Both the position numbers and the translations under genes were made by a program. A stretch of 64,000 bases of DNA, taken from contig NZ_FPEI01000006.1 of NCBI RefSeq assembly GCF_900117415.1, forward strand, positions 2,480,001 to 2,544,000, given 5' to 3'. The DNA is from Hyphomicrobium sp. CS1BSMeth3 (GTDB lineage Bacteria; Pseudomonadota; Alphaproteobacteria; Rhizobiales; Hyphomicrobiaceae). Under the pieces are notes generated by a model. The model was not told the DNA's origin. It searched no databases and saw only the letters and a list, made by a program, of their open reading frames with translations. Shown in pieces: positions 53,646 to 61,564 of this stretch; the stretch's first letter is position 1; each line of letters begins with the position of its first letter.

Positions 53646-54473
53646 TCAGCGCGCCGCCCGGTCCGGGATCGGACGCAGCGGCGGCAGATCGAGACGCACG
53701 ACGATGCCCGCAAGCTCTTCGCTCGCCGGCGGATAGCTCTCCATCACGAGCGTGTCGTGCCCTGGAATGAGATAGTCCAGGCTCGGTACAGTCGCGCGCA
53801 CCTTCTCGTAGGAACGAAGCATCTGCGCGATGTCGACGGCCGCCACGAACGGCCGTTGCCGGCTAATGTTCTCGAAGAACGATGCCACGTCCCCCGCCAA
53901 CGTGATCCAGCCGCGCTCGGTGTGGATCCGCAGGTACTGCAGTCCGACGCTGTGCCCCGGAGCTATGTCGATCTCGATGCCGGGCGCGAAGGTGAAAGCG
54001 CCGTCGTAGAGCTTCAGCCGCCGCGCGAAATTGAGCCTGACCAGATTGGCGATATCGTCGGCTTCATAGCCGGCGGCAAAGTAGCGGAAGCGCATGTCCG
54101 GGCCGACAGCGAACGCAAGCTCGCTCTGCTGGAGGTGGAACGTCGCTGCCGGCAGAAGGTCGATATTGCCGGCATGATCATAGTGAAGATGCGTGTGAAT
54201 GACGTCCTTCACCTCTCCCGGCTCGATCCCGATCAGGCGCAGGGCTTCGATTGGGCAACGCAACAGCTTGCGCTTCCGCCGCGCCGCAACCTCAGCGGAA
54301 AATCCCGTATCGATCACGATCGTCCGACCCGCCCCGACGGCGACCCAGATGAAATAGTCCATGTCCATGCGCTCGTCGCGCGCATCGCCGCCGATGAAAT
54401 GATCCGAGCGCCTGGCCTCTCGCGAGGCATACTTGATAGCGTAGAGGCGATACGTCGGCAGGCTCTCGGGCAC
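53646..54473 (-). CDS. Metallo-beta-lactamase-fold hydrolase (lactonase-like)
   Basis: A 275-aa dinuclear-zinc hydrolase of the metallo-beta-lactamase superfamily. The metal motif HTHLHYDHAGN (HxHxDH) is present, with later ligands in APGHSVGLQYLR, TLAGDVASF and LIPGHDTLV. The N-terminal RLYAIKYASREARRSDHFIGG resembles the N-acyl-homoserine-lactonase/BlcC group. Quorum quenching or hydrolysis of a catabolic lactone are both possible; the operon favours the second. The start is a GTG at 54473 with GGAGAG upstream. It follows the enoyl-CoA hydratase gene by 35 bases. Confidence 0.87.
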   Translation of the reverse strand: MPESLPTYRLYAIKYASREARRSDHFIGGDARDERMDMDYFIWVAVGAGRTIVIDTGFSAEVAARRKRKLLRCPIEALRLIGIEPGEVKDVIHTHLHYDHAGNIDLLPAATFHLQQSELAFAVGPDMRFRYFAAGYEADDIANLVRLNFARRLKLYDGAFTFAPGIEIDIAPGHSVGLQYLRIHTERGWITLAGDVASFFENISRQRPFVAAVDIAQMLRSYEKVRATVPSLDYLIPGHDTLVMESYPPASEELAGIVVRLDLPPLRPIPDRAAR

Positions 54474-54508
54474 TGATCTGCTCTCCTTACGCGCGAATCC
54501 GATCAGCC

Positions 54509-55285
54509 TTAGCGGCCGATGAAACGCGGCTTGCGCTTCTCGAAATGGGCCCGCAGGCCTTCTTCGTAATCGGCAGTCGCTTCGAGTGGGCGACGCAGGG
54601 TCTGGTTCAGCTCGGCTGCCGCATCGAACGGCAGGTCTGCCCCCGCGTTGAGAAGCTCCTTGGCAGCCGCGAACCCGAGCGGGCTCGTGCTGTCCGCAAT
54701 CTTGCGCGCGAGCTCGAGGGCCGAGGGAAGCAGCTCCTCCCGTTTGACGACACTCTCGAGGATACCGAGTTTCAGCGCCTCGTCCGAGCCGACCTGGCGC
54801 GCCATGTAGAAGAACGGCCGGGCCGCCGCGCGACCGATCAAGCGGGGCAGGATGACAGCGCCGCCGGCGCCGGGAAAAGCGCCCAAGGTCATCTCGGGAA
54901 AGCCAAAGCGCGCTTGATCGCTGGCGATGCGAAGATCGCAGTAGAGCGCGAGTTCGAAGCCGCCGCCGACACACCAGCCGTTGACGGCGGCGACGAAAGC
55001 CTTCGGCGAGCGCCAGATGGCGTCGTTGACGCGCCACAGAGAAGTGGCCTGCGCCCACTTCTCATCGGCGCTCATGTCACGCCGCTCCTTGAGGTCGGCA
55101 CCCGCGCAGAAAGCCCTGTCGCCGGCACCAGTGACGATGATGACCCGCGTGTCCGCATCTTGCTCGGCCGCGCGAACTTCCTCCAGAAGCCGCACCGCCA
55201 GCGCGCCCGACAAAGCGTTCATGGCCTCCGGGCGATTGAGGGTCAGGATCCGTACCGGCCCTTCCTGCGCGATCGTGAGTATCAT
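54509..55285 (-). CDS. Enoyl-CoA hydratase/isomerase family protein
   Basis: A 258-aa crotonase-fold protein. Seen are ILTLNRPEAMNALSGALAVRL, the oxyanion-hole strand AFCAGADLKERRDMS, AAVNGWCVGGGFELALYCDL, and the catalytic-Glu region ARFGFPEMTLGAFPGAGGAV. It probably adds water across the double bond of an enoyl-CoA made by the acyl-CoA dehydrogenase encoded 36 bases upstream. It is part of the SDR-ACAD-hydratase-lactonase unit. Confidence 0.92.
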   Translation of the reverse strand: MILTIAQEGPVRILTLNRPEAMNALSGALAVRLLEEVRAAEQDADTRVIIVTGAGDRAFCAGADLKERRDMSADEKWAQATSLWRVNDAIWRSPKAFVAAVNGWCVGGGFELALYCDLRIASDQARFGFPEMTLGAFPGAGGAVILPRLIGRAAARPFFYMARQVGSDEALKLGILESVVKREELLPSALELARKIADSTSPLGFAAAKELLNAGADLPFDAAAELNQTLRRPLEATADYEEGLRAHFEKRKPRFIGR

Positions 55286-55321
55286 GCTGTCCTAGCCTGT
55301 CCTTGGGAGCTGCCGACGCGC

Positions 55322-56452
55322 TCAGCGGTTGGAAAGCAGCTCGCGGGAGATGAGGAGCTTCTGGATCTCGTTCGTGCCGTCGTAGAGCTGGAACACCATC
55401 GCATCCCGGTAGAGCTTCTCCAGCGGGAAGTCGTTCAGGAACCCGTAGCCGCCGTGCATCTTGAGAGCCGCCGAGCAGACGCGCTCGCTCATCTGCGAGG
55501 CGAAGAGCTTCGCCATCGAGGCTTCACGCACGCAGCGAACGCCCGCATCCTTGAGCCGCCCCGCGTGGTAGTAGAGCTGCCGCGCACATTCGAGATCTGT
55601 CGCCATCTCCGCGAGCGTGAACGCGACCGCCTGATGTTGGGAGATCTTCTTGCCGAACGTCTCCCGCTCCTGGGAATAGCGCAGCGCCTCATCGAATGCG
55701 CGTTGGGCCACGCCGACCGCCTGGGCCGCAACGACGATGCGCTTCGTCTCGAGACCCGACAGCGCGATTTTCAGCCCATCGCCCAGCTCACCGAGGAGGT
55801 TTTCAGCCGGCACCTCCACATTCTCGAGCGAAATTTGGCAGGTGTCGTTCGTCCGGTGCCCAAGCTTCAGCTCTTCGCGAACAACGGTGTATCCAGGAGT
55901 ATCGGTCGGCACGATAAATGCCGAAATCCCACGCCGGCCCGCCGCCGGGTCGCTCACGGCGATGACGAGCGAGATCTTCGCAGTCGCTCCCGAGGTTATG
56001 AACAGCTTGCTGCCGTTGATGACATAGCGGTCGCCGCGCAGCTCGGCGCGCGCGCGGAGGTTTGCAGCATCCGATCCCGCCTGCGGCTCCGTCAGCAGCA
56101 TGCAGGCAATCTGCCGCCCTTCCGCGACCGGGCGAAGGTAGCGCTCCTTCTGCGCCTCCGTTCCGAATGCGAAGACGTTGTTGGCGAAGGAGTTCGTGGC
56201 ATTGATGGTGTTGCAGATGCCCGCATCGCCGTAGCTGAGCTCCTCGGTCAGATACAGATACGAGAAGAAGTCGGCTCCGGCGCCGCCCCATTCCGAAGGT
56301 ATGCCGACACCGTAGAAGCCGAAGCCCCCGAGCTTTTCCAGCGTCGCCTTCGGCACGATGTGCTGTCGGTCCCACTCCGCCGCATGGGGAATGATTTCCT
56401 CACGCACAAAATTGCGCACCATGTCGCGCATCGCGATCTGTTCGTCGGTCAT
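55322..56452 (-). CDS. Acyl-CoA dehydrogenase
   Basis: A 376-aa FAD acyl-CoA dehydrogenase. Family blocks are FYGVGIPSEWGGAGADF, CMLLTEPQAGSDAANLRARA, GSKLFITSGATAKISLVIA and RETFGKKISQHQAVAFTLAEM. The C-terminal motif reads LYDGTNEIQKLLISRELL; the position usually occupied by the catalytic Glu (YEGT) is Asp here. I chose the ATG at 56452; a TTG at 56509 would add 19 residues and no start has a strong ribosome site. It likely forms the enoyl-CoA for the hydratase downstream. Confidence 0.9.
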   Translation of the reverse strand: MTDEQIAMRDMVRNFVREEIIPHAAEWDRQHIVPKATLEKLGGFGFYGVGIPSEWGGAGADFFSYLYLTEELSYGDAGICNTINATNSFANNVFAFGTEAQKERYLRPVAEGRQIACMLLTEPQAGSDAANLRARAELRGDRYVINGSKLFITSGATAKISLVIAVSDPAAGRRGISAFIVPTDTPGYTVVREELKLGHRTNDTCQISLENVEVPAENLLGELGDGLKIALSGLETKRIVVAAQAVGVAQRAFDEALRYSQERETFGKKISQHQAVAFTLAEMATDLECARQLYYHAGRLKDAGVRCVREASMAKLFASQMSERVCSAALKMHGGYGFLNDFPLEKLYRDAMVFQLYDGTNEIQKLLISRELLSNR

Positions 56453-56509
56453 TGTGGTCACGTTATCGTCTCTTGAAGCTTGGAGAGGGGCCGATCGGAG
56501 CTGGGCCAA

Positions 56510-57301
56510 TCAGCCGGGCATCGCGAAACCGCCGTTCACGCTGCAGATCTGTCCGGTGATGTGACGCGCCCTGGTCGATGCCAGGAAGGTAACGAGGTCC
56601 GCGACATCGTTGGGTTGGCCAATCCGCCGGACCGGATAGACACGGCGAACTTTCTCCTCGCGCGCGGCGACAGCCTCCGCTCCGAGCTTTGCCTCGAGGC
56701 GGCCGAGCATTTCACGACGCAGCGGCGTGTCTGTTGCTGCCGGCGACACCGCGTTCACGGTTACTCCATGGCGGCCGACTTCACGGGCCAAGGATTTGGT
56801 GAAGGAGATCAGGCCGCCCTTCGCGCTCGAATAGGCCACTTCCTTCTCCTGACCGACCCTCGCCGCGTCCGACACGATATTCACAATTCGACCGTGGGTG
56901 CGCCCTATCATCCCCTGAAGAACGCTCCGCGTGCAATGCATCGCGCCAAACAATCCGACGGCGATCTCCCGCTCGCAGTCTTCCGGCCGGCTCTCCACGA
57001 ACGGCGTATTGTTCACCATGATCGCCGCATTGTTCACGAGAACATCAAGGCGCCCGAACCGGTCATGAACCTCGCCGATGGAAGCCCTTACGTCGTCCAG
57101 CCGCGTGACGTCGAAGGGAGCGGCCATCGCCGGTACGCCGGTAGGCCGCAGCAGTTCGAGCGTCTCCTGGCACCGCTCGCGCGTGAGATCGTTGACGGCG
57201 ACCGCGGCCCCCTCGGCCGCAAATGCAAGGGCGATCGCCTGTCCGATCCCCGATCCTGCCCCGGTAACGAGAACAGCTTGTCCTTTGAGTTCCAGATCCA
57301 T
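56510..57301 (-). CDS. Short-chain dehydrogenase/reductase
   Basis: A 263-aa classical SDR. The NAD(P)-binding motif is VLVTGAGSGIGQAIAL (TGxxxGIG), the NNAA motif is VLVNNAAIM, the catalytic Ser is in IVNIVSDAA and the Tyr-x-x-x-Lys is YSSAK. The C-terminus, ITGQICSVNGGFAMPG, is typical of beta-ketoacyl reductase-like members. It could oxidise the 3-hydroxyacyl product of the hydratase. The ATG at 57301 is the start; the frame extends upstream without family similarity. First gene of the SDR-ACAD-ECH-lactonase unit. Confidence 0.92.
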   Translation of the reverse strand: MDLELKGQAVLVTGAGSGIGQAIALAFAAEGAAVAVNDLTRERCQETLELLRPTGVPAMAAPFDVTRLDDVRASIGEVHDRFGRLDVLVNNAAIMVNNTPFVESRPEDCEREIAVGLFGAMHCTRSVLQGMIGRTHGRIVNIVSDAARVGQEKEVAYSSAKGGLISFTKSLAREVGRHGVTVNAVSPAATDTPLRREMLGRLEAKLGAEAVAAREEKVRRVYPVRRIGQPNDVADLVTFLASTRARHITGQICSVNGGFAMPG

Positions 57302-57499
57302 ATGCGCCGTCTTTTTTGGGAAGCACAGAACCTGCTCGTATTCCCTCCCCAATGTTTGCGCCACGCATAGCAGACTGCACACGGCCTACATACCGATCGG
57401 CAGGCCTGTATCTTTCACGATCGCCCTGCGGGCCATCGCGGTAGCGGCGCCCAATATCACGCGCCGTTTTGGCAATTTTCTCGCGTTCGGGTGAGGATT

Positions 57500-57576
57500 T
57501 GGCGATCCCGGCAGGATTCGAACCTGCGACCCCCAGATTAGGAATCTGGTGCTCTATCCGGCTGAGCTACGGGACC
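57500..57576 (-). tRNA. tRNA-Arg (anticodon CCT)
   Basis: The reverse strand folds as a complete 77-nt tRNA. The acceptor is GGTCCCG paired with CGGGATC, with one G-U pair. The D arm has GCTCAGCCGGATAGAGC. The anticodon stem-loop is CCAGA-TTCCTAA-TCTGG, giving anticodon CCT (reads AGG). The T arm has GGTTCGAATCC, and a 3' CCA is encoded. It lies between the SDR and DUF2189 genes, a site where integrative elements often insert, but none is seen here. Confidence 0.97.
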
Positions 57577-57635
57577 GGTTGGCACGCCGAGCCCGCCCGG
57601 CGGCGGCCCACACTTGCGCGATTGAGCGCCCGAGG

Positions 57636-58475
57636 TCAAGGCGCCGGCAACGGGCCGCCGATCCGGTCGTCCGTCACGACGACGAGCGCGCGGAAGGCGT
57701 GCCAGGTTGCATGGCCGATCAACGGGAACAGAAGGACCAAGCCGAGGAAGAGCGTTGCGCAGCCGAACGCCATGAAGCCGCCGATGAGGCCCGCCCAGAG
57801 CAGCATGGGCTTGGGATTTTGGCGCACGGCCGCAACGCTCGCTGCCGCCGCCGATATCGCGTCGATCCTGTGCACGAGCAGCAGCGGTACGGCGATGACC
57901 GACACGGCATAGACGGTGGCGGCAAGCACCCCGCCGACAAGTGACCCGACGATCAGCAGGCCGAGGCCCGAGGGCGTGAACAGGAGACGCGTGAGGAACT
58001 CGGATGGTGGCGGCAGTCCGGCACCTCCAAGGAAGAGGACGAGGAGGACGAAGGCGAGCTCCAGCCAGACGAGGAAAATCACCATGAGGCCGACGCCGAA
58101 GAAGCCGAGTTGCCCCTTGGCGCGAAGACCCGCGCCAATGACATCGCCAAGCTCGATGTGTTCGCCGGCCTCGAGACGCCGGCTCGTTTCATAGAGCCCG
58201 ACCGCGAGGAGCGGGCCGACCAGCAGGAAGCCGCCAGCGAGCGCGGGCACCAGGGATTGCCAATTGGCGAGCGTCAGCCCGAGGAGCAGCCCACCCGCAA
58301 CGATCGCGAAAGCAGCCCCATAGGCGAGCGAGATGTGCGGCACGCGCCAGAGGTCGTTCCAGCCTGCGGCGAGCCAGGCCCAAGGTGCATCGAAGGGCAC
58401 GCGGCGAATCGCGACGGCCGTTCGAGGCAGCGCGAGCGGCGCGGCAGCGCGTTCGGAAAGTATGTCTTCCGTCAT
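57636..58475 (-). CDS. DUF2189 integral membrane protein
   Basis: A 279-aa membrane protein with about six helices. It matches DUF2189, a family of unknown function sometimes annotated as a putative cytochrome oxidase subunit. Seen are AWLAAGWNDLWRVPHISLAYG, LVPALAGGFLLVGPLLAVGLY and ETSRRLEAGEHIELGDV, and a late helix pair MLLWAGLIGGFMAFGCAT. GGGAG precedes the ATG at 58475. A perfect FNR-type box lies about 76 bases upstream, so a role in low-oxygen respiration or envelope adjustment is plausible. Confidence 0.87.
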   Translation of the reverse strand: MTEDILSERAAAPLALPRTAVAIRRVPFDAPWAWLAAGWNDLWRVPHISLAYGAAFAIVAGGLLLGLTLANWQSLVPALAGGFLLVGPLLAVGLYETSRRLEAGEHIELGDVIGAGLRAKGQLGFFGVGLMVIFLVWLELAFVLLVLFLGGAGLPPPSEFLTRLLFTPSGLGLLIVGSLVGGVLAATVYAVSVIAVPLLLVHRIDAISAAAASVAAVRQNPKPMLLWAGLIGGFMAFGCATLFLGLVLLFPLIGHATWHAFRALVVVTDDRIGGPLPAP

Positions 58476-58544
58476 CCGAGGCGGCTCCCTCCCAGGGCAT
58501 GGGCATGCTTTTGTACCGTATGCCCTGCCGCTCAGCCATGGTGC

Positions 58545-58558
58545 TTGATGGAGATCAA
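58545..58558. promoter_or_regulatory. FNR/FixK-type box upstream of the DUF2189 gene
   Basis: TTGATGGAGATCAA is a perfect TTGAT-N4-ATCAA palindrome. Its centre is 76.5 bases upstream of the DUF2189 start and 168 bases upstream of the divergent TPP gene, so DUF2189 is the likelier target. Confidence 0.65.
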
Positions 58559-58719
58559 TCCAGGGTCGACCTATGATAGCCGCGACGGGAACGCATGGGC
58601 GTGCGCACGCGCCAAGCTTGCCCCTCGGCACCTGATCGCGCCATTCTGTCCACGGGACGCCCTATTCCACAGCCGCCGACAGCCGATCGGCGGCACCTCC
58701 CGGGAGAGCCGAGACAACC

Positions 58720-59298
58720 ATGCCCCTCGACCGCAATCATGCCGTGCCGGCCCTCGTCGGCAATCCAGCCGACTTCCTGATGATCGCCGGACTCGCCGGG
58801 ACAGCCTACGAGCTCGCGTCGATCACCAACGACGGCGACAACCTCTACGCCCTCGGCGGCGCCATGGGCGCGGCCCTCTCCATGGGGCTCGGGCTGGCGC
58901 TCGCTCAGCCGAAACGGCGCGTGCTCGTTGCGACGGGCGACGGCGAGTTGCTGATGAACGTCAGCACGCTGGCCACGGTCGGTGCGCTGCAGCCGCCTAA
59001 CCTTTCCATCCTGTGCGTGGACAATGGCCACTACGGCGAGACCGGCTACCAGAAAAGCCACACGAGCCTCGGCGTGGATCTCGAGCGCATGGCCATCGGC
59101 GCCGGCATCGGCTCGACCATGACCATCGAGCGCGAAGACCAGCTCGCGGCCGGCGCGCGGATGCTGCGCGAGAGCAATGGGACGTCCTTCGTCCTCGTGA
59201 AGGTCTCGACCGTCGATGCGCCGAAGGACAAGCTCTCGCTCGACGGCGGCGCCAACCGCGTGCGTTTCCGTCAGGCGCTGCTTCGCGCCGCGCGCTGA
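58720..59298 (+). CDS. Half-size thiamine-diphosphate-binding decarboxylase subunit
   Basis: A 192-aa protein corresponding to the C-terminal (pyrophosphate-binding) domain of ThDP decarboxylases, like the beta subunit of sulfopyruvate or phosphonopyruvate decarboxylase. The ThDP/Mg motif runs from GDGELLMN to VDNGHYGETG, and LYALGGAMGAALSMGLGLA precedes it. Such subunits need a partner carrying the pyrimidine-binding domain with the catalytic Glu; none is encoded nearby (58476-58719 is too short). It is followed by an HpcH/HpaI aldolase gene after 68 bases, suggesting a 2-oxoacid pathway. Confidence 0.83.
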   Translation: MPLDRNHAVPALVGNPADFLMIAGLAGTAYELASITNDGDNLYALGGAMGAALSMGLGLALAQPKRRVLVATGDGELLMNVSTLATVGALQPPNLSILCVDNGHYGETGYQKSHTSLGVDLERMAIGAGIGSTMTIEREDQLAAGARMLRESNGTSFVLVKVSTVDAPKDKLSLDGGANRVRFRQALLRAAR

Positions 59299-59366
59299 GC
59301 CGGCGCCCGATCCCGCATAAGAACAAAGACTGCCGGCCAACGCGCCAGTGGGGAGGAACGCAGACC

Positions 59367-60140
59367 ATGGCCCGCAAGTCCCTGCGCCAGCGCGTGCTCG
59401 CGGGCGAGACGGTGCTCGGCAGCATGATGTTCGAGCTGCTCGGCCCCGCGATCCCGCAGCTCCTCGTGAACGCGGGCGCCGAGTACGTCATCTACGACAT
59501 GGAGCACACGGGCACGTCGCTCGAGACCATCAAGATGCAGATTTCTTACTGCCGAGGGCTGCCGATTGCGCCCATGGCGCGCGTGCCGCGCGGCGAGTAC
59601 CACTTCCTCGCCCGCGCGCTCGACATCGGCTGCCACGGCGTCATGGTCCCGATGGTGGAGAGCGAGGCGCAGGCCCGCGCAATCGTGGAAGCAACGCACT
59701 ATCCTCCGCGCGGCCGCCGTGGCGCCGCCTTCGGCTTTGCTCATGACGATTACGCGGGCGGAGATCCGAAGGCGAAAATGCGCACGGCCGATGCGCGCAC
59801 GCTGGTCATCGCGCAGATCGAGACCGAGCGCGGCCTCGAGCAGGTGGAGGCGATCGCGGCAGTCGACGGCATCGATGTGCTCTGGGTCGGCCACTTCGAT
59901 CTCACGAATTTCCTCGGCATTCCGGGACAGTTCGACAATCCGATTTACGTGAAGGCTGTCGATCGGATCGTCACGGCGGGCCGCAAGCACCAGAAGGGCC
60001 TCGGCTTCATGGCGGCCAGCGCCGACTGGGCGCGCCAATACAAGAAGCTCGGCTTCAATATGCTCGCAGCGGGGCCGGACCAGGCACTGTTCGAGGCGGG
60101 CGTGCGCGGCATCCTTTCGAGCGTGGAGGATGGGCGATGA
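59367..60140 (+). CDS. HpcH/HpaI-family aldolase
   Basis: A 257-aa class II, metal-dependent aldolase of the 2-oxo-acid family (4-hydroxy-2-oxoheptanedioate aldolase-like). Typical parts are LGSMMFELLGPAIPQLLVNAG, then VIYDMEHTGTSLETIK with the conserved acidic/His pair, GCHGVMVPMVES, and the metal-binding Glu in VIAQIETERGLEQ. It cleaves a 4-hydroxy-2-oxo acid to pyruvate and an aldehyde, or the reverse. GGGAGGAACG precedes the ATG at 59367. It sits between the ThDP subunit and an MFS carrier in a probable operon. Confidence 0.9.
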   Translation: MARKSLRQRVLAGETVLGSMMFELLGPAIPQLLVNAGAEYVIYDMEHTGTSLETIKMQISYCRGLPIAPMARVPRGEYHFLARALDIGCHGVMVPMVESEAQARAIVEATHYPPRGRRGAAFGFAHDDYAGGDPKAKMRTADARTLVIAQIETERGLEQVEAIAAVDGIDVLWVGHFDLTNFLGIPGQFDNPIYVKAVDRIVTAGRKHQKGLGFMAASADWARQYKKLGFNMLAAGPDQALFEAGVRGILSSVEDGR

Positions 60141-60156
60141 CGGTCGAGGCGACGAG

Positions 60157-61401
60157 GTGAGCGACCGCCGCCCCAATCCGTCGGCAGAAAGCGCGCCGCA
60201 ATACGCGACGCTCAAGGCGTTCAATGTCGCGCTCATCACGCTCGTCGGGTCATCGACGCTCGCGCTCTCCCTCGCCGTGCTGGCGCCGATGATGATGGCG
60301 ACGGCCGGGATGCCGCCAGCCGCCTTCGGGTGGATCAGCGGCGCCTCGGGCCTCGGCTCGGTGTGGCTCTATATGGCCAACTCGGCCTTCACGGTGCCAC
60401 TCGGCCCGGTCCGGGCTCTCATGGTGGCCGCGCTCGTCGCGACGGCCGGCGCAGCCCTGATCATGTCCGGCTCGTACGCGCTGATGATCGCCGGTGCCAT
60501 CCTGATCGGCTTTGCCTATGCGACGACGACGCCGGCCGGCAGCCAGATCCTCGCCGACAACACGCCGCCGTCGAAACGCAACCGCATCTTCTCACTCCGC
60601 CAGACGGGTGTTCCGCTCGGCGGCGTCATCGCGGGCGTCGCCGGGAGCGCGCTCGCTGCGCAATACGGCTGGCGGGGCGCGCTTGGCGTCTTCGTCGTCT
60701 TTCTGCTCGTGGCCAGCAGCATCCTCTTTCTCGCGCCGCGGCACTTCAACGAGAGCCGCCCGCGCACGGCATTCAGGTTCGGCAAGCTGTTTGCGCTCTC
60801 GAACCTGCGTCAGCCGTTCCTGACGCTCGCCGCGATTCCAGGGCTGAGGATCATTGCGCTCGCGAGCATCGGCTTTGCGAGCGTGCAGGGCGTGCTGAAC
60901 GCCTTCTTCGTCACGTTTCTCGCCAATGGCCTCGGCTATGACCTGAAGCTCGCGGGGCTGCTGTTCGCGTTGAACCAGGCCCTGAGCGTTGCCGGGCGCG
61001 TGGTCTATGGCTTCATCGCCGATGCCTTCGGCTCGCCGCGTCCGGTGCTGTGCGGCCTCTCCGTCCTCTCGGCAGCGTCGGCGATCGCAATAGCATGCCT
61101 GGGGAGTGGCTGGTCGATGGCTGCGCTGATCGCGGTGGCGGCCTTCTCCGGCATTTCGGTTGCGACGTGGAACGGCCTGTTCATGGCCGAGGTCGCGGGC
61201 CTTGCGCCGGAACGGGCCAGCGAGGCCAGTGCCGGCTCGACGTTCTTCGTGTTTGCGACGTACGTCGTGATCCCACCCATTGCCGGCGTCGTGATCACGT
61301 GGTTCGGATATCGCGCGGCATTCGTCATGGCCGCGGTATGCGTCGCGATTGCAGGTGTCGTGCTGGCGATCGGCTGGCGCGGCAAGATGCGCGGCGGCTA
61401 G
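60157..61401 (+). CDS. MFS transporter
   Basis: A 414-aa major-facilitator carrier with twelve predicted helices. The A-like loop is weak, but the second-half features (FGSPRPVLCGLSVLSAASA, a glycine-rich ISGASGLGSVW helix, LIGFAYATTTPAGSQILADN, KRNRIFSLRQTGVPLGGVIAG) fit MFS exporters/importers of organic acids. I use a GTG at 60157 with GAGG upstream; an ATG at 60130 overlaps the aldolase stop and has GGAGG directly abutting it. The substrate is unknown, perhaps the acid used by the upstream aldolase. Its TAG stop lies inside repeat copy C. Confidence 0.87.
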   Translation: MSDRRPNPSAESAPQYATLKAFNVALITLVGSSTLALSLAVLAPMMMATAGMPPAAFGWISGASGLGSVWLYMANSAFTVPLGPVRALMVAALVATAGAALIMSGSYALMIAGAILIGFAYATTTPAGSQILADNTPPSKRNRIFSLRQTGVPLGGVIAGVAGSALAAQYGWRGALGVFVVFLLVASSILFLAPRHFNESRPRTAFRFGKLFALSNLRQPFLTLAAIPGLRIIALASIGFASVQGVLNAFFVTFLANGLGYDLKLAGLLFALNQALSVAGRVVYGFIADAFGSPRPVLCGLSVLSAASAIAIACLGSGWSMAALIAVAAFSGISVATWNGLFMAEVAGLAPERASEASAGSTFFVFATYVVIPPIAGVVITWFGYRAAFVMAAVCVAIAGVVLAIGWRGKMRGG

Positions 61402-61564
61402 TGTGATGATCGAGAAATTCGCCACATCTCGCGGCACGGCATCGAGCGAATTTCTCGATCTGAATCACACTAGCAAGTTTATGATTCTAGTGTCCCTTAT
61501 GATTCCGAAGTTCGCTCGGGGCGCCAGCATCGAGGTATGGCGAACTTCGGAATCGGGACACTAG
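61398..61564 (+). repeat. Composite palindromic repeat, copy C
   Basis: Two tandem hairpins: 61398-61473 (CTAGTGTGATGATCGAG ... ATCACACTAG) and 61487-61564 (CTAGTGTCCC ... GGGACACTAG) with a 13-base spacer. The first 28 bases are identical to copy B. The element fills the whole gap between two convergent genes: the TAG of the MFS gene is in its first CTAG and the TAG of the DUF1028 gene is in its last CTAG. It probably acts as a two-way terminator. Confidence 0.88.

Noticed and set aside
57302-57640. Possible integration site at tRNA-Arg
   Set aside because: The tRNA is intact, no integrase is nearby and no duplicated tRNA 3' end was seen in the window.
60137-60163. ATG at 60137 as start of the MFS gene or a coupling peptide
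   Set aside because: That frame stops after seven codons; the MFS frame is entered from the GTG at 60157 or the ATG at 60130.
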